DNA of 64,000 bases from Hirundichthys speculiger (GCA_018398805.1 JAGFBZ010000936.1:248001-312000), one strand, 5' to 3'. Positions 31,401-55,971 are shown, counted from the first letter of the stretch. The notes: generated by a model from the letters alone, not told the origin. Numbers and translations: made by a program.

Positions 31401-33609
31401 CACAGATGGGACCAGAGTACTTTATTACTTTTGTGCTACATGGCTTAGATTTGTTTTCAAAAAAGGAAATTATGCCTATTAGCTACAAACCACAATAAAA
31501 AGTAACAAGGAAATATAAGTGAAATATGTGACAGGGTGCTCTCATACAACATTAAAGCTCTGGAGTTTTGATTGCCAATTTGATGATGATATAATAAATA
31601 GATTTTATATTTATTGCCAGCTCCACAACAAGGTAAGGATTGCCAGCAAAAAGTCAGATTTGTGTAGATGATCTCTTTAGACATCTGCATTTTCTATCCA
31701 CTAATATCCTCTCCCCCTTCCACTTCACCTCTGATTTTACCAGTTTTTGATTATTTTTATTGAGTTGGTTATTTATCGCATGTTGCATTGCATTTCTCGT
31801 TACTAACATCTATCACAATCAATGCACATGATTCTAACTAAGGCTGGGCCAGAGTGTCAACATATATATATTATTTAGGCATATTAAACAATCTATGTAC
31901 TTATATAGAATTTATTACACTCTAGACAATGTGTAATCTGTGCCAGAGTGCACGTTTTTTTCTGTTTAGTTTTCTTAAGCAAAGAAGATATTCTCATTAT
32001 TTGTCAAAGACATTTATAATAAAATCTGTTATATATGAAAACATTCATAATAATGCTGTTGTTTCTCTTAATGGAGTAAGAATGACTTCATGCTTCAAAT
32101 TTATTTTACATGTTTAGTGCAAAGACTGATATGCAGGTTGAGCGGCAAGCAAAAGTTTCTGATTCAGCTCCCTTGGAGCAAATGTTTGGGCTCCCGGCGT
32201 TGGTAGAGTTCTTCGTAAACATCCCATTCGGCAAGTCCTTCGTAGCTTGTAGCTCTCACTGTAACAAGAGACTTTGAGTTGTTGTCCAGGGAACTTTTAT
32301 TCATCCATCCTGCAAAAAAGCTTCTAGTTCTGGTAAATGCTTGGGACATCTTTCATTCTTGATGTCTGTCTACAAACTAACCATAAATCTTGGTTGGTTG
32401 ATGTTGGCGAATAAACCTCGTAAGGTAATTCAATGGGAAATTTGCGCTGATTTTTAAAATTAGTAACCAATATCAACCAAACATTGGTGAACGTTTGAAG
32501 CAGTAAGTAAATTTACTCTGCACATTTTTACTTTTAGCAAAGATGGCATTTAAACAGTTAAATGTTTTCTGAATAACTACAGTACGTTGGAATGTGTTAC
32601 GCTCCCATTTACTGGTAGAGCTGGAAAAGATCCACCTGAGTGCTGGCAAACCACTATAAAATGTAAATGAAGAAGAAATCTCACTAAGTTTAGGAACACT
32701 GCTAGCATGCTTTTTTCTTTTTCTTTTTTTTTTTTTTTTTTACAATAATGTGGCATTACTTTATCAGTTTGCTCACTGCACCACCCTGCCCCAGTTTTAA
32801 AGTTGTAATGGGAATTTAGTGGTATGAGAAAACAGAGCATAGCAGAGAAACAGCCGTGCTCCGTATCGTTCGCCTTCTCTCTTCAGATACTCCATTAACT
32901 GTCTTGGGATGCCCAGATTTTTTGCATTAACAATGATGTTGAGCTCAAACTTTTGCATGCCACTTCAAATTAATAAATATATGTATTTCATTCACAATAA
33001 CAATGCAAATGATTTATTATTGTTGTAAAAATGTGTAAACCTGCATGTATTAAAGAAGAGGAAAAGAAAGAACAACACTCATTTCACATTATTTTAATCT
33101 CTTTTAGATTTTAGTATGGTTTTGTCTGTCTTCCCCTCCATGCTTGATATCGGTAAATGCCGTTATCCTGACCACAAGCAGAAATAAAATCTGCCTTTTC
33201 CTTTTGCAAATGAGTTAAGACACAATGAGAACACTGAAAAAGCACTGCAGCCTTCTGAGATGCCAGTGTTAGATTGAAGAAGTGGTCACATCCGTTTTAA
33301 ATGCTAAATGGATGCTGTTTCACCCAGCTTTTATTTAAACCATGTGCACTTGCTTTTGTGCTTTTGCATTGTGACTTAACCACTCAGTGCTGAAAATGGA
33401 CTGCTATTTACTACACTGAGCTGCTTGTGGGTTGATTTTCTTTTGTTATGATATAGAACTAACGTGGGCATTCATGTGTACCTGATGCAGGTTCGAAGCT
33501 GGGCCTGAGCGATGTCCAGGCAGAGCTGGACCGCATATCCAGTCGAGAGACTGACTCTGACTTGTCCAATGCCAACGAGACTCCTGCCACCGACGGCCAG
33601 GACACATGA
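22414..33609 (+). CDS. dync1li1: Cytoplasmic dynein 1 light intermediate chain 1
   Basis: Subunit of cytoplasmic dynein 1 that links the motor heavy chain to cargo adaptors (BICD, Hook, Rab11-FIP types). Coding exons: 22414-22511, 22736-22809, 24365-24481, 24652-24882, 28027-28181, 28328-28421, 29026-29161, 29244-29355, 30162-30221, 30377-30421, 30530-30617, 30700-30819 and 33491-33609. All have GT/AG borders and consistent phase, giving 482 aa (human about 523). The Ras-like domain has P-loop GEVGSGKT (residues 58-65) and VVCTKCD (about 221-227). The adaptor-binding helix [18 protein letters not shown] is at 407-424, and a second conserved helix [10 protein letters not shown] is at 451-460, just before the end. 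Closer to LIC1 than LIC2: VKPPVRKIVHEKEI and the [13 protein letters not shown] context match LIC1. Transcribed divergently from cpne4. The N-terminus is short and poorly conserved, as usual for the family. Confidence 0.95.
22810..24364. other. dync1li1 intron 2
   Basis: A 1.55 kb intron. It holds a CG/CA dinucleotide run near 23022-23044 and a dispersed fish repeat at about 23871-23965 (ATGGTAAATGGACTGCACTT, then AAAGCGCTTCACAATGGC), both common interspersed words in fish. No further gene was seen. Confidence 0.5.
23871..23965 (+). repeat. Dispersed teleost repeat fragment
   Basis: Contains ATGGTAAATGGACTGCACTT and CCAAAGCGCTTCACAATGGC followed by CATTCACCCACGCACC, the words of a very abundant fish interspersed repeat. 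Fragment only. Confidence 0.6.
24883..28026. other. dync1li1 intron 4 with a hAT-like element
   Basis: A 3.1 kb AT-rich intron. About 1.24 kb of it is the mobile element at 25281-26520. The remainder shows only poly-A/T runs. Confidence 0.6.
25281..26520. mobile_element. Non-autonomous hAT-like element, ~1.24 kb
   Basis: The ends are inverted: TAGGGCTGGGCAA at 25281 and TTGCCCAGCCCTA ending at 26520. Inverted subterminal sequence around the word TTAATC is present at the right end. No transposase frame remains. No clear target duplication is visible; the right flank is a TA run. A CTCF-like word (CCACTAGATGG on the minus strand, about 25650-25664) lies inside. Confidence 0.8.
32164..32349 (-). 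CDS. Small antisense ORF, 61 aa, unrecognised
   Basis: On the minus strand, inside the last large intron of dync1li1: an ATG-started 61-codon frame beginning [18 protein letters not shown], with a balanced, protein-like composition and a charged C-terminal half ([18 protein letters not shown]). An AATAAA lies about 60 nt past the stop (32105-32100). I do not recognise the family and no introns are evident. It could be a small retrogene, a nested gene or a chance frame. Low confidence as a real gene. Confidence 0.25.
   Translation of the reverse strand: MSQAFTRTRSFFAGWMNKSSLDNNSKSLVTVRATSYEGLAEWDVYEELYQRREPKHLLQGS
33108..33152 (+). other. dync1li1: Candidate 45-nt cassette exon of dync1li1
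   Basis: Preceded by a pyrimidine-rich CTTTTAG acceptor and followed by the donor GTAAAT. Its length is 45 nt and it enters and leaves in phase 1, exactly matching the flanking exons (30819 and 33491). Inclusion would add 15 residues without a stop, reading about [15 protein letters not shown], between the two conserved C-terminal helices. I know of no equivalent in human LIC1, so this is a prediction from splice signals and phase alone. Confidence 0.3.
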
Positions 33610-34845
33610 AGACCAACACTCCTCTCCCTTCTCTTCCCCTCTGCACCTGCACCTCAGTCACCTTTCACCTCCCTTTTTCCCTTTACGTTCACCCTCCACT
33701 TCATCATAAGATGCGGGGGGGAAATGGAGTGGTGGACGTACAGTTATCTCCCCCTATTGTCTTTCATGTTCTTCTTGAGGAGAAGAACTTGCCATCTTTC
33801 CCTATGCCTTCCTTCACCAACACCTCGCTCCCATCCCGCCCCTCTTTTCTTCCTGGCTGTTACACCAAGGACAAATATTTGTCACTGTTACATGCAAGTA
33901 TGTGGTTGGGGGTTGGGGGGAGATTGGGGTGTAAACGTTACGGAGAGAGGAAGTGAAAGATGGGTTGAAAAAGATTGATACAAGAATGAAAGTGAGGGTG
34001 TTGTATCCATCCATTTATTGTGATGGTATAGTTAGTGTTTTTACTGTAGGAAGTGCTGAGGGCGTATGATGAAGAAACTGCACTTAGGTCATATAGGGAT
34101 GATTGTGTGTTTGTGTTCTTAATGTGGATGAGGCAAGTCACACTTGACCGGAGTAAGGTATTGAGTATTAAAAAAAAATCCTAAACAAACATACAGTCTT
34201 TATTAAGATGAAGGGAAATCATACTGTACTTGCGTGTGTGTATGTGTATGTGTGTGTGTGCATGTGTGCGTGCATGTGTGTAAGAGTGTTGATTTGAGTG
34301 TGAGAATGTTGCAGACGAGGATAATTTGGGAAGTTCTTTCACCTTTTGAATTATTGTCTGGAGATTTTTTTTTTTTTTTTTGGCTGTTTGCATTACAAGT
34401 AAATGGTAAACACTACCATGCTCACACACTACAAACTCCATAAATTACTGCAGCCACATCTGCGAGGCTATACTACGCAACAAAACTTCATGGAAATACA
34501 CTACAACATCACACTCAAGACTTGGTTGCCTGATCTATAATTGGCATTTGAGATACAGCATCCAGTTCAAAGCTGTACATGACATCCAGTCAAGAGGAGA
34601 CTTAGAGGATGGGTGGCTAGCTGAGCTTTACTTATACAGGGAAAAGCACTAGTGATTCAGTTCAATAGTTACTGCTGGAAGGGTGGTGGACAGGATGGGG
34701 GAGGGTGGGGGTCAGAACACAGGTTCACATCAAGAATGTACAGTCATTGTCTCGCTGATTGGTCCTAATATTTCAGAGCTCTGTGATGGCGTTTGTATAA
34801 TCAGATCTGTCAATCAGTCAAATAAAAAGGCATATTTATTCGGAT
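33610..34845 (+). other. dync1li1: dync1li1 3' UTR with poly(A) signal
   Basis: Follows the TGA at 33607-33609. The first canonical AATAAA in a suitable position is at 34821-34826, so the UTR is about 1.2 kb. It contains a GT-rich microsatellite at about 34229-34281 and a poly-T run near 34363-34381. Confidence 0.65.
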
Positions 34846-34849
34846 TCAC

Positions 34850-36600
34850 TTGGCCTCTCCTTTTTTTTTTGCATTTTCCTCACAATTAATACAATTATGT
34901 GTATTGTAAGAATCTGTCTGGAGAGATTACGGCTGCCTGAACATAGCTGGGATCAAGCCGAGGGTGGTGAGCACATATCTGCTGTGGGGATCAGATAATA
35001 AACTTTTAAAATATCTGTTCATGAAGAAAGAAATTGTTGATGTAGCCTCTGGTGCACCCGAAATCGAAGGGGAATATAAATGCCTGAAATACTGCACGCA
35101 CAACAATACAGATTGTGTTGCAGGAACTGCTATTTTGAGCACAATGATCTTCCTCGGGCATTAAAAAACGATAAGGAGTGTCATCAAGTGGAGCCATTAC
35201 CCTTAGAGAGAATTGTGAAATTTCCTGGTTGTTTTATAATCAGGGAGTACTCATGACTTTCATGTGTTGTCTATATGAATAATCACATTATACAACATGA
35301 AAGCAATAAAAGAGATGGCGTCTGTCTCATTATTCACAATAAATTTGTCAACATATTGATATGTGCAGTGAATACAAATATGTAGAGTCTTGTATACTGG
35401 CAACAGCAATTTTTCAGAGTTCCTATGAGAATATTTTTATTTGAAAACTTTCTTCAACTTAAGTTATGGATAAGTTATGTGTGATCTCATATCTTTACAA
35501 GTGCATGACCAGTTTCATGGAATCAAAATTATCTGTGTGCCATTTAGAGGTTTTCCTGGTTACCATTCTGACATTATCAGAAAGTATGCACGATTAGTGC
35601 AAGTGATTTATGGAAAAGTACAATGTCAAATTTCCTTGTTCTTTGGCTGCATGTCCTGTCCAATTGGGTACACACCTTTTTGACAAATGTCATTTCTACT
35701 CCTGGGCTACAGACTGCTTTAATCTTTTATGAATACAGCTTTTTTTAAAACAGGTTATTGTGGTATAGCCTCTGATCACACTATTTTCTTTTTCATTTCC
35801 TGCTGTTACGACACGCTGCTTCTCAGTGAAACTTTGGACTTTGACCTTTTATAGCCTGTAGCATGTATCACACACATGGACCTGCCCTTCTGCACGCTGC
35901 ATGCATAACATTGTTGTTTGCTATTGTTTTTCTGTTTAAAAATGTGCTCCTCTTTCATTCATCACAAAAGCAAGAGACAATAACCTGACTGACACACAGG
36001 CTTGTGAATTCCAGTGACATTACAGCTGTCTCATAGATAATTCCCAAAAACAAATACATTAACTCATTTCAATGCAGTTTTATTAAATGCCATTTTAAAC
36101 CTTTCAAAGTCATACTGCATAAACAAGTATTTAGTTTTTTTCAAAGTTACTTCCTTTGTTTTGACATACAATTAAGAGTGTCAAATGATTTCTGTTTTAG
36201 TTGACCTCTAAATTGGCTTGCTTATTTGCAAAATAAGCCTCAATTTAACTTCATACAGGTGTGTGAAATACACTACAGGCGGAGGTTCTCAGTCATCCAG
36301 GTCATTATGAAATACAATAATGATTTAATACATAAATTGAAATTCATGAATTTAAATAATTAATTAAAATAAATGTATTGCATGTAGTTATATCTCGTGA
36401 AGTAGTCTTTATTCTGTTAACTTTGTATTAAATCCACCATTCTGTTCAATCACAATTACTCATGAACTCATTCCCTTTTCAGTGAAAGCACTTTCCTGCA
36501 CCTTTTGCGACTATCATATGCGCTGTTGTGGGAGAAAAAAAAGTCAGAACTGCAATGATTCAGTATTGTTAAGTAGAGACGTCTAAATATCTATTTATAT
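34850..36600. other. Spacer between dync1li1 and ctnnb2
   Basis: About 1.75 kb of AT-rich intergenic DNA. No recognisable gene or repeat family. Short frames near 34964-35164 and 35477-35683 show no family features. Confidence 0.5.
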
Positions 36601-36619
36601 GCTAAAACGTATTTTAAGG

Positions 36620-36839
36620 GGAGGTCCTATTTTTCCAAGTGCGGCAGAATACAGTATTTTCCTCTCTTCGCCATCTTGATGTTTGAACGCACAGGCGGAA
36701 GCAACATCTTCGGCGGAGCAGCAGCGGGTGTGGTTCGGAGTAGCACGGGTGGTTCACCTAGCAGTCCTTTTCCTATTTTAAGCTGCGAGAAAAGGGGAAA
36801 ATTTTCTGACAAGAATCACGGAGGAGCCGCTGTATTCTG
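36620..36839 (+). promoter_or_regulatory. ctnnb2: ctnnb2 promoter and non-coding exon 1
   Basis: Local GC rise with CGCCATCTTGA (YY1-like) at about 36669-36679. A candidate non-coding first exon ends at 36839 (CTG followed by GTAACT). The next exon starts at 37845 after TTTTCAG and carries the start codon. The 5' end of exon 1 is not defined by the sequence. Confidence 0.55.
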
Positions 36840-37844
36840 GTAACTATCGTATGTTTGGCACAGACATTGTTTGGGTTATTAACAGCGCATTAATGTATGG
36901 TTAAGCAAAGAAAATCATCTTCGACCAGGGAGGGGGGCTCCGGTGGGGTTTTCAGATGTGGCTGGAAACACGGCAGGTTTTGTACGGTGGCGCCTGGATC
37001 TACTTTTAATACGTCTTGGCTTGCTAAGCTAATCAAACGTAAATTAAATATCTGACTGTGTGTTTGAATGTCACGATCCCACTGTACGCTGTAGCATATT
37101 TTTTATTGTTATCGTTATGTATCAGTAAAAATGACATTGTGGTAAACATTATGATTTGCGTTGCGCCGCTGGACAAAATAGTATATGTGGTTACTAAGTC
37201 CTCGAATCCTTTTACACAGTGATTGTTTATGTTAGCTAGTCAGCTAACTAGCGGAGAGGTCCTGTTAGCGTTGGGTGCTTTCAAGGTAGACTGGAGGTGG
37301 CTGAAACGTGCCAGTTCCCCGGACTTGAATCGCATGCCATGATAAACGGGACTGGTTGTTAGTGTAGCCCAAGCACTTAGCTGGTTTTTTCACTTAGTGA
37401 TGATTAGACAGCTTGTTAACGCTGGTAGTTAGAGCCACCATGAGAGGAGGAGTCATGGAAGTGATTGCGGGCGGAGGGGGTAGCTTCTCTCATTGGAAAC
37501 CCAAGCTGCGAGGTCGGAACTTGGCCGTGGTAGGGGGAGGGGGAGAAATATGCCTTTGATGTTCTTTGCCGCTGAATGGTGAATTGTGTTCGTGCTGGCC
37601 TGGAAATACCCACCGCTTTGCTCTCTCGGTATGAGGTGAAGACTCGGTATTTCCCCTCATATCTCCGTTAGCAAGCCAAACAAGCGTTTAAAGGGTTTGG
37701 GGCAGGTAGAGCTGTGGACGGCGATTTTTATTCTCGAGACCACGTTGGAAGAACGCCCTAAACGTTGCGATTTGTTCAGCTTCATCAAATTGGAAAACTA
37801 GGTTGAGTTGTCTTACTTTCCTGTGTACCTCTTTGATTTTTCAG
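36840..37844. other. ctnnb2 intron 1
   Basis: About 1 kb, with moderate CpG content continuing from the promoter. No repeat or coding sequence recognised. May hold regulatory sequence, but no specific site can be supported. Confidence 0.5.
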
Positions 37845-37881
37845 ACAAATCTGCTGTGCGGGCTGAGGGCAGACAAGAACA

Positions 37882-50216
<12,335 letters not shown>

Positions 50217-51270
50217 GATTGGTAAGAAGCTTCACAGATTTCTTATATTACCATGTATTAGTTTAAAAAATAAGAAACATTTTCACATAAATAGAAGTTT
50301 ATTGAAATTAATCTTCTTGTTCTTTTGCAGTTGTTTTGTGATAGAACCTGCATTGTGACTGGCCTGTATTGTCTGAAACAGCATTATGATTGCCCTGAAG
50401 AGTGTTAAAATTAGAGAAATAAAGGGTCTTGGAAAGTGCCTGACACATGAAAATATAGATGGTTGCCACAGGAATGTTTAAGTAAGTTGAAAAGGGGGGT
50501 CAGGGGACAAAGGATTTAAAGTATCTGACATGTGGAATCACAATGGAGGTCTGAGCGCAGGTTTTCTGTTTGGATGAATGCACATGAGGTGGATCTTAAG
50601 TGTGAAACACACGTTTTAGCTTTGCCTGTATTATCAGTTTTTTTGTTTCCATTTTTTATTATATTTTTTATTTCTTTTTTGTATTACTCATTCTCTGTTA
50701 TGGTACTGACCCAGCTTGCCTTCGCACTAGCCATCCTCATTTTTTCTTCAATGCTAATCATTTGTATTTTTTTTTTTTTTTTAAGAACGTATATTACACT
50801 TAGTGTTAAGTTATAGTGATATACAATGTTCCTTTGGTTATGTTCGAATGTGTAGAACACTAATAATCAGTTGAAATGTACTCTGACTTAAAGTGTAACA
50901 TTGTGTAGTTTTTTTTATATATAATCTCGAAAATGGAGAATTATACATTCTTATGTGCTTGTTTAAGCATAAAATATGTCAGTGTCAAATGTTCTAAAGA
51001 GGGAAATGGGTGAAATTAAGGGTGGGTTGGGGTTAAATCTAGAGACAAGTGTTTTATATACAGTATCACTGGTAGGTTAACTATTTTGTATGCTGTTATT
51101 GGATGTCTGATAGAAAAAAAAATTCTAATGCTATCGTTGGTGGTCTGATAAAACCCAGTTTTATGTGCTATCAAGGGTAGCTAGGTTGACGACAGTTGTA
51201 GTCCTGCTGTGTATTTTGGAGACGAGGTTCTGACACGGCTGAACAATAAAATGGCATTTTATTTCAGTGT
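50217..51270 (+). other. ctnnb2: ctnnb2 3' UTR, spliced, with poly(A) signals
   Basis: After TAG (50214-50216) a donor (TTG followed by GTAAGA) ends the exon at 50221. A good acceptor (TTCTTTTGCAG) restarts it at 50331. Human CTNNB1 also has an intron just after the stop. AATAAA occurs at 50418-50423 and at 51245-51250; the second gives a UTR length closer to the mammalian gene. Both may be used. Confidence 0.65.
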
Positions 51271-51659
51271 CTGTCCTGTGTCTTTTTGTCCTTGGAATTA
51301 CCTTCACCTTGTAAGATTTAGGTTTAAAGCTCAACTTAAAATTATTGTCCTCCACTTAGCATCAGATGGATTTTTGGGGCGGGGGTCCTTATAGTAACCA
51401 TTAATTTGCAAGTATAGTAGTTATACAAATATACTAAGAATGACTTTCTAATGCTTATTCAGTTGTGTTCAAAGTGAGTGAAGCTAAAAATCCTTACAAT
51501 GGCTTTTAGTTCCAAGCACACACGCATTAACAACACTGCACATCCTGTTCCAAATCAAAACAGATTTTATCTAATTGGTTACAGAAAGTGAAGATGGCAA
51601 ATATCAGTGCCTGCATTTTTTTTTTCCCCTTTCCAAACTCGAATATTTACTCTATAAAT

Positions 51660-52130
51660 AGAAACACTTGGAGACTGGAACAGGTATTCCAGCCCAGGAC
51701 AGTTGGACTACATTCCACTATTTCTCTACTGCTTTTTTTTTTTTTTTTGGCTCTGCCTCAGAAACAGCATTTTTGGTGATTAAGCTCCGGAGATTGGGCT
51801 GGCCACTCCATATCATTAATCTTGTTGGTCTGAAACCACGACGCTGCTGGTTTGCTGGTGTGTTTGGGGTCGTTAGCTTGTTGAAGAACCCATTTCAAGA
51901 GCCTCTCCTCTTCAGCATAAGGCAACATGACCTCTTCTAGTTATTCTCAGGTAACAGATCCATGATCCCTGTCATCTGACAAATTGTTTGTGGCCCAGAG
52001 ACACCCGTTTTTTCAAGCTTTCAGAAAGAAATCCAGTATGACCAACATTTGCTGCCCTAATCCTTAAATAAGAACCACCTGTTTGTTTGTTTTTTTGTTG
52101 TTTTTTTTTTTTTTTTTTTTTTTTGCAGAA
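51660..52130 (-). mobile_element. Degenerate Tc1-like remnant (antisense)
   Basis: Contains GGAGATTGGGCTGGCCACTC and, further on, TTCAGCATAAGGCAACATGA, words I recognise from antisense Tc1/mariner-type fish repeats. No open frame survives. Confidence 0.4.
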
Positions 52131-52989
52131 TGACCTCACTAACTGAACTCCTTGCTGCCTTTTATTCCTTTATCTTCCCTTTCTGAAAAGTTATATTTGA
52201 TACTTTTTTTTTTCTGCATGTTAGAATGTGCAGTGTTCCCACTGCATTTGCATGTGGAAATTACAGCCATTATAAAGATTTTGAGCTTTACCCACTTTTT
52301 TAAAATGACTTATTTTGAACACATCCGTATTTCCTATCACTATAAATCAAAACTGTTTCAAACATTAAATTCAGAGTCGTAGATCACCTGGTTAAGTTTT
52401 TGCTTTCTGCTGTTGAGTTTCATTAGAGAAGAAAATAACAGTGCTGTTATAATCTATGCATTCTTGTTCCACAGTGAATAAAACCATAAGGCTCAGTGTT
52501 CGCCATTTATGTTGGCATCTGATCATCGTGCCAACTACATTTAATATTGGTATGACACACATACTTAATATTTTTAATGATTGATGTCGCTCTTGACTGC
52601 GCATCAACATTTTATATGCTGTGTTATTTCAAGTACACCCTCTTTAAATTCAAAAGTTTTGCAAATCAGGATGGAATAAATAATCTGGTTCTGACCAGGG
52701 GGCCTTACCATGAAGTGGATTATCAGGGTCTGTCCAGTCTGAAGCCAGGATTTGCCGGGAATCAAGGCTAGCTCTCTTTTAATCAGCCTAAATCACTGCG
52801 GTAACTTGTACTGAGCTCATAACACGCCATGAAGCAGCATATATTCAAACCTTGTGATTAAACTGCACAATCCTTCTTTTTGACTCGTATGTCAGATCAA
52901 ATCATATTGAAACAGAGTTAAAATATCAGAAATGCCAAATATTTATGTCTCACACTCTTAAAGACTTGAATATGAATTTGTTAAAGTTT

Positions 52990-53143
52990 AAAACATCCAA
53001 TAAATTTCATTCTTCTTTACAGTTGTGTCCCACTTGTTGATTCTTGACAAAAAATTGGAATTCATATCTTCATGTTGGAAGCATGAAATGTGGTAAAAGG
53101 TTGAAAGGTTCAAGGGGACCGAATACTTTCACAAGGCACTGTA
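52990..53143. mobile_element. Tc1-like terminal fragment
   Basis: Reads AAAGGTTGAAAGGTTCAAGG then GGGACCGAATACTTTCACAAGGCACTGTA-type sequence (53099-53143), the well-known 3' terminal sequence of a fish Tc1-like family. The other end was not found. Confidence 0.6.
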
Positions 53144-53144
53144 T

Positions 53145-54400
53145 GCAACTGGACTTATTTTCTTTGTTCTCGAAGACGCTTCACCCTCTATGCAGAAGGT
53201 TTTGTCAACTGAATTTTAATAGATGGAAGGTAGAATGTCATCCAGGACAAAGAAAATACGTTGATTCAAGCCTTTCAGAGCTTCTATGACCTGGATGACT
53301 CCACCAGAGGACGTCTCACACTGTGACCAAATTGAAATTGCTTGTCCGTCTGTTTACGCACTGAATTTATTTGCCAAATTGAGTGTTCTTTATACCCAAA
53401 CAGGTGTGCAGATGACACCATCATCACATGCCTTTCACACCTCTCATAACCTCTCATCAAATGGAGATCAAGTTCAGGAGCCTAGATAGAAAAGCCTGAA
53501 AAGTAGACTACAGGTGATGAAGGTCAGCAACTCAGTTTCCAGCACATGCACCGTGAGCATTAATGTCCCATGAGGATGTGTGCTTTGATCTTTGCTTTTC
53601 ACCCAATACACACAACTGTATGGCCACCCACAGCACTATAGTGACATTTGCTGATACTGCAGTGTTGGTTGGGTTCCCTACCACATCTATTGTTGTACTT
53701 CACTTTAGATAAACTGGTCGAGGGAGAAGATTGTTTGCAAAAACACAATATAACATAAACTGAAATTGCAACAAATTGATCATTCCTAAGAGACTTGCTC
53801 CAACTCAGATCACATTCTGTTTCACTGAAGGCCTCAACACAAACAGTGTCCTTCTAAAGACCATACGGCTCAAAATCTCCCAGATATCAAGTTAATTGCT
53901 GTTGGTAGGCTTTGCACACATATTTCAAACTGAATTGAATTCACATTCAAATTCAAAAATACTTGATTGATCCCCGAAGGGAAATTAAAATATTGTAGTA
54001 AATATTATGATTTAAATCTCTTCAGGGATTCATTGTAGATGGTTATTTCTGTGGAGGATGCTCAGAATTGTCCATGATGTTCTTCATTTTATGAAGTGTC
54101 CTCCTTTGCGGAATCAACTCCAGAGACACTGGAACCTTCTCCTGGTTCAGGCTGATGTTGCAGAGGTGCTGTAGAACCCCACATACCTGGTCTGCACAGA
54201 CTTTCAGGAATCACGTGGTGCAGGTGTCAGTACCATGGATGGTCTGGACCAGCCAGCTGCTGCTGTTCCTGTTCAGACGTCTCTCTCCGGCTGCAGTCGG
54301 TCCTCTTCATCTAGAGACGTTAGGGCTGACAGGTCTGATGGGAGAAGGAGGTGGCAGGGACCCCAGCGTCTCCTGATGTGGTTTCAGACAGTGTTGCATG
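53145..54400 (+). mobile_element. LINE (non-LTR retrotransposon) remnants
   Basis: Around 53570-53690 a broken plus-strand frame gives GCVL, then LLFTQYTHNCMATHS and VTFAD, the fish LINE reverse-transcriptase segment around the FADD catalytic box. The box is damaged here (FAD followed by T). Around 53405-53440 another frame carries CADDTIIT-like codons. A segment at 54060-54200 resembles a LINE tail in antisense. Multiple stops: dead copies. Confidence 0.6.
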
Positions 54401-54474
54401 TTTGGAGGTTATACCAAATGTAAGCCTATAAAATATATGGGCTATATGGCTTATGTTTGCAAAACCTGCATATA

Positions 54475-55600
54475 AACAAACCAAAAGACTTCTGGAACAA
54501 TGTATTTCGGACCGATGAGACCAAGGTGGAGTTATTTGGACATAATGCAAAGCAGCACAACTGAAAACACAGCACTGTATTTCAACTTTCTCGAACCAAC
54601 TCTCAAATACGGTGGTGGAGAGTTAATAATCTGGCCTTGTTTTGCAGCCTTACAAAACATTACATGATGTTAGGAAAAAAACATTGTAGTGGTCCAACTG
54701 AAATTATAGTTTTAAAGTGGACTTAAACATCTTAGTCTGACTAAAATCAAAATGAACCAAATTTTTTATAGCCGGACAATTAGACTCAGACATTGTGGGT
54801 GAAGTTGAGCTAATCCCCACATGCCAGCTGGACTGAAACTGACCAATGAGTTCTCCGCGTGCTCCACTGTTTCCACCCCAGGCATTGACCCGTTAGCACT
54901 AGCAGTAGCTAACGCAGAGGAGAAAAATAAACTTAAAGACTAAAGGCCACAGGATGTATTGAATGTACAAAGTTGTACAATTTACAGTTTTGTTCCAATG
55001 TACAGCCAAACCAAACCAAAGATTTAGATTTTTTTTTTTTTTTTTTTTTTGGTGTTACTTAATAAGTCAACCATAAAAGAATAATGCTAACAAGCCGAAA
55101 ACAGCACTACCCCCAACTATGATGGGGGAGTGTGAGAAACTTTGGCTGGTAAATCACTTCCTTTTGTGTGTATGTATATTGGGATGAAGAATGGAGTCCA
55201 ATTAAATGCTCTAGTCCAGTGATAGCCAGAGCTTGACTAAACTGTGAATGTAAATGTACTAACTGAGCCAACCATGAACTCCTTTGTATATCAAAACATT
55301 CTGGACTCAAATGTGAGTCCGTCTGTCTTACAATTAAAACTTGACTGAAACTGGGTCGTACAAAAGGACAATGATCCCAAGCACACAAGCAAATCTGCAA
55401 CTGAATGGCTGAAAAATAAAAGAGGTCTCAAAGTCAGTACCTCAACTCATTTAAAATGTTTGGTGGGAGCTTAAGAAAGCTGTGCGTTAATGAAAGTTCA
55501 GTGCACTAAAGGAATCCTGTAAGGAAGAGTGGGCCAAGATTCATCCGCAACAATATGAGAGATTGATGACATCAACCAAAAAACTTTACTTCTAATGATT
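54475..55600 (+). mobile_element. Tc1-like remnant split by an insertion
   Basis: The left part (54475-54655) contains codons for WNNVFRTDETKVELFGHNAK, the first catalytic Asp region, then a GGGELIIWPCFAA segment. The right part (55345-55590) resumes with QKDNDPKHTSKSATEWLKNK and KEEWAKI-like codons. About 690 bp of unrelated DNA separates them, including a long poly-T (55029-55050) and repeat-like sequence around 54685-54930. Frames are broken. Confidence 0.6.
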
Positions 55601-55971
55601 TTTGATAAAGATTTTTATTTAAGCTATTCCATCTTATAATCACTGGGTTAACTTAGTTTTCACAGACTGGTTCTCGCAGTGTAACATGTCACGTATTGTT
55701 GTTCAGCTATGGTTTTATTCACCTCATGTTTAAGGGTTTTGGAAATCTATTGTATGTGACTCTAAAGGAATGAAAAGAAAGTTGGTGTGAATCCTTGGGA
55801 GGGGTCATTTACATGTTAATAAATCCTGTCCAGCAGTTAACAAGAATGAGTCTCATTTACTGTACACATTAAGCTTGTAATACTGAAGTTAATGAACACT
55901 GTAGGCCCACAAGCCTCACATTAACAGGAGTCTTTGAACTGATCGTAACCTGTTAACCTCCTCTGTCTGGA

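Larger units (their letters stand above)
30820..33490. other. dync1li1 intron 12
   Basis: A 2.67 kb intron between the adaptor-helix exon and the last coding exon. It contains a possible in-phase cassette exon (33108-33152) and a small antisense ORF (32164-32349), both listed separately. Otherwise AT-rich with no recognised repeat. Confidence 0.6.
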
